Source of the DNA: Brevibacillus sp.
GTDB lineage: Bacteria > Bacillota > Bacilli > Brevibacillales > Brevibacillaceae
Length of the DNA: 9,494 nucleotides
Reading direction: 5' to 3'
Assembly (NCBI GenBank): GCA_029240815.1
Contig: JARDZO010000224.1
Span: 1-9,494 of the forward strand
Positions 5,519 to 9,494 of this stretch are shown here, one piece after another. The notes beneath the pieces are model-generated. The model made no database searches, had not been told where the DNA came from, and was given only the letters and a program-made list of their open reading frames with translations. Each line of letters opens with the position of its first letter. Position 1 is the first letter of the stretch. The translations under genes and the position numbers were made by a program.

Positions 5519-7117
5519 TTACGAGAGTACCGACTTCAAGCCCAGTGAGCTTTCGTGGAACTTGATCGTCGAGTGTTTATCCATCGCTACCCGGAGCTGG
5601 TATTCGCTCTCGAACAGCATGACAGGACGGCCGTAGCGATCCGTTACTGTCTTGTTTTTGAGGGTATCGATCGCAGCTTTATCCCCTTCCAGCCAGCGAG
5701 CGATTTGATAAGGCATACGTGTCAGCATGATGTCGACACCGTACTCTGCCTTCAGCCGGTATTCCAATACTTCAAACTGGAGTACACCGACCACACCCAG
5801 GATCAGCTCTTCCATCGGATGGGTGCGGAAAAGCTGTACCGTTCCCTCTTCGGTCAACTGCATGATCCCTTTTTGGAACTGCTTGTGCTTCATCGCGTCT
5901 TTCACCATCACCTTCGAGAAGAACTCAGGCGAGAAGTGCGGCATTTCTTCGTACTCAAAAGACTGCCCGACACAAAGCGTATCGCCGATCTGGAAAATGC
6001 CTGGGTCAAACAATCCGATGACGTCGCCTGCAAAAGACTCATCGACGATCTCACGGTCCTGCGCCATAAATTGCACAGGCTGGGCCAACTTGATATCTTT
6101 CCCCAAACGAACGTGCTTCACGGACATACCACGCTCGAATTTTCCAGAGCAAATGCGCAGGAAAGCAATGCGGTCGCGGTGTGCAGGATTCATATTGGCC
6201 TGGATTTTGAAAATGAATCCAGAGAATGCATTGGAATATGGATCGATCATTCCAGCATTGCTTTTCTTTGGAGACGGCGGAGGAGCCATCTGCAGGAAAT
6301 TGTCCAGGAAGGTCTGCACCCCGAAATTGTTGATCGCACTGCCGAAAAAGACTGGGGTGAGCTCCCCTTTGGCAATCAACTCTTCGTTGTAATCATCCCC
6401 TGCCACATCCAGCAAGGAGACCTCATCCTGGAGCTGTTGCCACAGTTCTTGACCGACACGCTCCCCGAGCATCGGATCTTGCGTACCCTCTACAGGGAAG
6501 AAGGAAATCTGCTCGTGCTGCGAGCCGTTTTGATACAGCTCCACGCGCGATTTTACCCGATCGTATACGCCGCTGAAATAGCTTCCCATACCGATCGGCC
6601 AGTTCATTGGGTACGAACGAATACCCAGTACGCGCTCAATTTCTTCCAACAGCTCGAACGGATCTTTACCGTGACGGTCCAGCTTATTTACGAATGTAAA
6701 GATCGGAATTCCACGCATACGACAAACCTTGAACAATTTAATCGTCTGCGCCTCCACCCCTTTGGCCACGTCGATAATCATGACGGCGGCGTCTGCAGCG
6801 GTCAGTGTCCGATACGTGTCTTCGCTGAAGTCTTGGTGACCAGGCGTATCCAGAATGTTGATATGATGTCCTTTGTATTCAAAGTCCATTGCTGAGGACG
6901 TAACGGAAATTCCACGCTTTTTCTCGATCTCCATCCAGTCGGACGTAGCATGCTTGGAATTTTTCCGTCCTTTGACCATTCCAGCCTCTCGGATCGCTCC
7001 GCCGTAATAGAGCAGTTTTTCCGTCATCGTTGTCTTACCCGCGTCCGGGTGGGAGATGATGGCAAAAGTGCGTCGTTTCGCTATTTCATTCTCCCATTGG
7101 GGATTGGTTTGACTCAT
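5519..7117 (-). CDS. prfC: Peptide chain release factor 3 (RF-3)
   Basis: A 532-residue translational GTPase that removes release factors RF1/RF2 from the ribosome after peptide release; E. coli RF3 is 529 residues. The G domain is complete: P-loop SHPDAGKTT (22-30), the switch I region with KRGISV (67-72), DTPGHQDF (90-97) and NKLD (144-147). Further along, the GMSVKHVRLGKDIKLAQP segment belongs to the EF-Tu-like domain 2, and VGVLQFEVLEYRLKAEYGV marks the RF3-specific C-terminal domain. Start is the ATG at 7117, seven bases after AGGAG; an ATG two codons earlier is only one base from that site, and the longer frame to 7192 lacks support. RF3 is patchily distributed in Bacillota (absent from B. 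subtilis as I recall). It has its own terminator and a likely promoter at 7167-7195. Confidence 0.97.
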   Translation of the reverse strand: MSQTNPQWENEIAKRRTFAIISHPDAGKTTMTEKLLYYGGAIREAGMVKGRKNSKHATSDWMEIEKKRGISVTSSAMDFEYKGHHINILDTPGHQDFSEDTYRTLTAADAAVMIIDVAKGVEAQTIKLFKVCRMRGIPIFTFVNKLDRHGKDPFELLEEIERVLGIRSYPMNWPIGMGSYFSGVYDRVKSRVELYQNGSQHEQISFFPVEGTQDPMLGERVGQELWQQLQDEVSLLDVAGDDYNEELIAKGELTPVFFGSAINNFGVQTFLDNFLQMAPPPSPKKSNAGMIDPYSNAFSGFIFKIQANMNPAHRDRIAFLRICSGKFERGMSVKHVRLGKDIKLAQPVQFMAQDREIVDESFAGDVIGLFDPGIFQIGDTLCVGQSFEYEEMPHFSPEFFSKVMVKDAMKHKQFQKGIMQLTEEGTVQLFRTHPMEELILGVVGVLQFEVLEYRLKAEYGVDIMLTRMPYQIARWLEGDKAAIDTLKNKTVTDRYGRPVMLFESEYQLRVAMDKHSTIKFHESSLGLKSVLS

Positions 7118-7166
7118 CTTCATTCTCCTGTCATTACTAGTAAGTAGCCATAACCTTTTCCTTACG

Positions 7167-7195
7167 ATTATACCGACAATTGCGTGCTGCATCCA
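7167..7195 (-). promoter_or_regulatory. Candidate prfC promoter
   Basis: The reverse strand has a perfect TATAAT (complement of 7167-7172), 17 bases from a weak -35, TGGATG (complement of 7190-7195, three of six consensus bases). It would give a leader of about 40 bases before the prfC start. Confidence 0.4.
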
Positions 7196-7219
7196 CCTAG
7201 TATTTTTTCTTTAAACCGT

Positions 7220-7225
7220 TATAAT
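7220..7225 (+). promoter_or_regulatory. Candidate -10 element for the M32 carboxypeptidase
   Basis: A perfect TATAAT lies 68 bases before the carboxypeptidase start, preceded by a T-rich tract (7203-7212). No recognisable -35 hexamer is found 16-18 bases upstream, so this is a position-based suggestion only. Confidence 0.35.
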
Positions 7226-7293
7226 GTGTAGTAGTAAAAATTTTTTGACTGTAAGCTGGAAGTACATACCACTTTGAATTCAGGAGGGATCCC

Positions 7294-8814
7294 ATGACGA
7301 CTAATCTGGAAGCGCGCGCAACCTCTTTTCGTGACTTCGTGAAAAAGATGACGAGCTACAATCAGGCACTCGCCGTCCTCCATTGGGACAAAGCTACCCA
7401 AGCTCCAAGAAAAGGGATGGAAGCCCGTTCCGAAGTCATTGGCACGCTGGCAGGCGAACAATTCAAGCTGGCTACTTCAAAAGAGATGGAAGACTATCTG
7501 GAGACGCTCAGTGAGCCTGCAGCCTTGGAGTCGCTCGACGAGGTGACCCGTCACACGGTGCTCGAATGTAAAAAGGAATTTGACCGAAATAAACAGATCC
7601 CCGCAGCTAAGTACCAGGAGTTCGTCGTTCTGACGTCGCAAGCAGAGACGATCTGGGAAGAAGCACGCGAGAAAAATGATTTCTCCCTGTTCCAGCCTTA
7701 TCTGGAGAAAATCGTCGACTTCCAACTGGAGTTCATCGAGTATTGGGGTCATGACGGGAAAAACAAGTATAACACACTCCTCGATCTGTACGAACCAGGT
7801 ATGACTGTCGATCAGCTAGATCCTATCTTCGCTACACTGCGCGAAAAGACAGTCAAGCTCGTTTCAGCTATTGCTGATTCTCCGAACAAGCCTGACACTT
7901 CCTTCTTGAAAAGACATTTTCCGATCGCGGAACAAGAAGCCTTTAGCCGCTTTGTTCTGGAGCGCATCGGCTACGACTTCCAGGCTGGACGTATGGACCG
8001 TAGCGTTCATCCATTCTGCACCTCTTTCAACCCTGGAGATGTACGTATCACAACACGTTATGACGCGAATGAATTCAACTCGGCGCTTTTCAGCTGCATT
8101 CACGAAGCAGGACACGCCATGTATGAGCAAAACATCAATCCACAGCTGTTGTTTACACCGCTCTGCGACGGTACTTCCATGGGTATTCACGAATCGCAAT
8201 CCCGCTTCTGGGAAAACATGGTGGGACGTAGCCTGCCATTCTGGAACGGCTTGTACAGCGATCTGCAAAAAGCATTCCCTGCTCAATTTGATGGTGTCAG
8301 TGTAGATTCCTTCTACCGTGCCATTAACGAAGTCACTCCTTCTTACATCCGTACCGAAGCAGATGAACTGACTTACAATTTGCACGTCATGATCCGCTAC
8401 GAAATTGAGAAAGGCTTGATCAACGGCACCTTCAAAGTCGCTGATTTGCCAACGATCTGGAACGAGAGAATGGAAGAGTATCTGGGCGTAGTTCCTCCGA
8501 CTGACACTCTGGGAGTCTTGCAGGACGTTCACTGGTCTGGAGGCAGCTTTGGCTACTTCCCGACCTACTCCTTGGGGAATGTGTATGCTGCTCAGTTTGC
8601 CCACGTCATGGAGCAGGAAATCAACGGTTACGAAGATTTGATTGCAAAAGGCGAATTCGGTCCGATCCGTCAGTGGCTGAAAGAGAACATTCACCAATAC
8701 GGAAAAATGAAGAGCCCTCAAGAGCTGGTTCAGGCTATCACGGGCGAAGGCACAGATGCAACGTACTTGATGAATTACCTGGAGAAGAAATACTCCGCGA
8801 TCTACAAGCTGTAA
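7294..8814 (+). CDS. M32 family metallocarboxypeptidase (thermostable carboxypeptidase 1 / YpwA-like)
   Basis: A 506-residue zinc-dependent carboxypeptidase, the normal length for family M32, which removes C-terminal residues from peptides, with broad specificity in characterised members; probably cytoplasmic, as no signal peptide is seen. The metal site is intact: HEAGH (His270, Glu271, His274) and the third ligand in HESQSRFWEN (Glu300). Other family signatures are DRSVHPF (235-241), IRTEADELTY (352-361) and QDVHW (410-414) followed by SGGSFGYFPTYSLGN. Counterparts include Thermus aquaticus carboxypeptidase Taq and B. subtilis YpwA. The start ATG has AGGAGGG at 7282-7288, five bases ahead. 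Divergent from prfC, convergent with the LysE-type exporter, and closed by a strong terminator, so it is a single-gene unit. Confidence 0.97.
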   Translation: MTTNLEARATSFRDFVKKMTSYNQALAVLHWDKATQAPRKGMEARSEVIGTLAGEQFKLATSKEMEDYLETLSEPAALESLDEVTRHTVLECKKEFDRNKQIPAAKYQEFVVLTSQAETIWEEAREKNDFSLFQPYLEKIVDFQLEFIEYWGHDGKNKYNTLLDLYEPGMTVDQLDPIFATLREKTVKLVSAIADSPNKPDTSFLKRHFPIAEQEAFSRFVLERIGYDFQAGRMDRSVHPFCTSFNPGDVRITTRYDANEFNSALFSCIHEAGHAMYEQNINPQLLFTPLCDGTSMGIHESQSRFWENMVGRSLPFWNGLYSDLQKAFPAQFDGVSVDSFYRAINEVTPSYIRTEADELTYNLHVMIRYEIEKGLINGTFKVADLPTIWNERMEEYLGVVPPTDTLGVLQDVHWSGGSFGYFPTYSLGNVYAAQFAHVMEQEINGYEDLIAKGEFGPIRQWLKENIHQYGKMKSPQELVQAITGEGTDATYLMNYLEKKYSAIYKL

Positions 8815-8822
8815 GCTTATGA

Positions 8823-8857
8823 AAAAAGCGTTCCTCAAGATGCGAGGAGCGCTTTTT
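8823..8857. terminator. Bidirectional terminator between M32 peptidase and LysE-type genes
   Basis: AAAAAGCGTTCCTC (8823-8836) pairs with GAGGAGCGCTTTTT (8844-8857) over 14 positions with one G-T wobble around a seven-base loop. T runs follow on both strands (TTTTTGTTTT rightward, TTTTTTC leftward), and the hairpin sits between two convergent stops. Confidence 0.93.
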
Positions 8858-8864
8858 GTTTTCC

Positions 8865-9491
8865 TTAACTAGGGGCTTTTTCGAAGGCAAGCTTAATTCC
8901 AAAGCCCACGAGTACAAACCCTGAGATTCCTTGAATAGCTCGTTGGGTAGAAGGTTTTTTCATCCACGAACGAATGTAATCGATGAAAGACACGTAAAGG
9001 ATAAACCAGAGCACGGTTAAAACCGTGTACGTAAGACCCATGCCGAGAAATTGCACAAATGGCTTTGTGCCCGGCGTAAGAAATTGTGGCAGAAACGTCA
9101 GAAAAAAAACGGCTACCTTTGGATTCAGAAGGTTCGTTAAAAATCCTTGACGAAACGGCGATTTGTTCTTGTATTTGGTTTGAATGTCGTCGTGTGCTGC
9201 CTCTTTGTTTTTCCGTAATGACCATAGCGATGTGACACCTATATAGACCAGATAGACGGCACCCACATATTTAAAGACCGAAAACAGTACCGCAGATTTT
9301 ACGATGATGGCAGATAGACCAAAAACCGCTGCTAACGTATGAACGATCAAACCGCTCGTAATCCCAAAAACGGTTTTGAATCCACCCCCTCGTCCGTACG
9401 CAATGGTATTTTGCGTCGCTAGTCCCGTATCAGGACCAGGAAGAATACTGAGCAAGATGGACATGACGACAAACAGATAAAAGTTTCCCAT
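8865..9491 (-). CDS. LysE/RhtB family amino-acid exporter
   Basis: A 208-residue membrane protein of about six helices, the normal size for LysE/RhtB translocators that export amino acids or related small molecules. It carries the N-terminal PGPDT motif (18-22), a glycine-rich stretch GRGGGFKTVFGITSG (33-47), and the mid-protein LTNLLNPK motif (118-125) followed by a helix ending in FLPQF. A basic cytoplasmic loop lies around residues 93-114. The substrate cannot be assigned. The ATG at 9491 gives a standard N-terminus, but only three bases (GAG on the reverse strand) lie upstream in the window, so its Shine-Dalgarno and promoter are not visible and a slightly earlier start cannot be excluded. 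Confidence 0.93.
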   Translation of the reverse strand: MGNFYLFVVMSILLSILPGPDTGLATQNTIAYGRGGGFKTVFGITSGLIVHTLAAVFGLSAIIVKSAVLFSVFKYVGAVYLVYIGVTSLWSLRKNKEAAHDDIQTKYKNKSPFRQGFLTNLLNPKVAVFFLTFLPQFLTPGTKPFVQFLGMGLTYTVLTVLWFILYVSFIDYIRSWMKKPSTQRAIQGISGFVLVGFGIKLAFEKAPS

Positions 9492-9494
9492 CTC

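Noticed and set aside
5555..6895. A 446-codon open frame on the + strand opposite prfC
   Set aside because: It lies wholly antisense to a gene with unmistakable RF3 motifs, has no good SD, and its translation resembles no protein; it reflects the codon bias of prfC.
7245..7272. TTGACT with a TACCAC -10 as promoter of the M32 peptidase
   Set aside because: The -10 is poor and transcription would start at or just before the ribosome binding site, leaving almost no leader.
7864..8838. A 324-codon open frame on the reverse strand opposite the M32 peptidase
   Set aside because: It is a shadow of the carboxypeptidase frame, starts beyond that gene's terminator arm, and has no recognisable domain.
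1..9494. Mobile elements, CRISPR arrays, tRNA or rRNA genes, defence or biosynthetic clusters
   Set aside because: I found no transposase-like protein, regularly spaced repeat, cloverleaf-like segment or multi-gene defence signature on either strand; the content is housekeeping and transport.

Overview
The window looks like an ordinary chromosomal stretch from a low-to-mid GC Gram-positive endospore-former of the Bacillota, most like Brevibacillus or a relative. The grounds are strong AGGAGG-type Shine-Dalgarno (SD) sites, use of GTG and TTG starts, intrinsic terminators with long T tracts, and gene content with close Bacillus counterparts (YneK-like DUF2621, YoaT-like DUF817, YpwA-like M32 peptidase). 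The genus is an inference from general resemblance; no marker gene in the window settles it.

Layout, left to right. Bases 1-47 hold the first 15 codons of a leftward gene that leaves the window. Divergent from it are a DUF2621 membrane-anchored protein (226-669) and a small membrane protein with a basic Tyr/His/Ser-rich tail (738-983), closed by a strong hairpin terminator. A leftward DUF502 membrane protein (1096-1638) converges on that terminator. Divergent from it is a two-gene, translationally coupled unit: a two-domain rhodanese-type sulfurtransferase (1733-2578) and a DUF817 polytopic membrane protein (2575-3369). This unit faces a leftward MFS transporter (3444-4604) across a bidirectional terminator. 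Next come a rightward GNAT acetyltransferase (4793-5335), leftward peptide chain release factor 3 (prfC, 5519-7117), a rightward M32 metallocarboxypeptidase (7294-8814), and a leftward LysE-family exporter (8865-9491) that starts three bases from the right edge.

The genes mostly alternate in direction. Each convergent junction carries a hairpin that could stop transcription both ways, so most genes look like single-gene transcription units. The only clear operon is sulfurtransferase-DUF817; the DUF2621 gene and the small protein may also be co-transcribed. Broad roles are translation termination (prfC), peptide turnover (M32), small-molecule export (MFS, LysE), sulfur transfer, and several membrane proteins of unknown function.

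I see no mobile element, CRISPR array, RNA gene, phage gene, toxin-antitoxin pair or defence cluster. The points most worth a second look are the small basic-tailed membrane protein, a 22-bp repeat that seems to have shortened the DUF502 protein, the coupling of the sulfurtransferase to DUF817, and an unexplained hairpin-bearing gap after the acetyltransferase gene.
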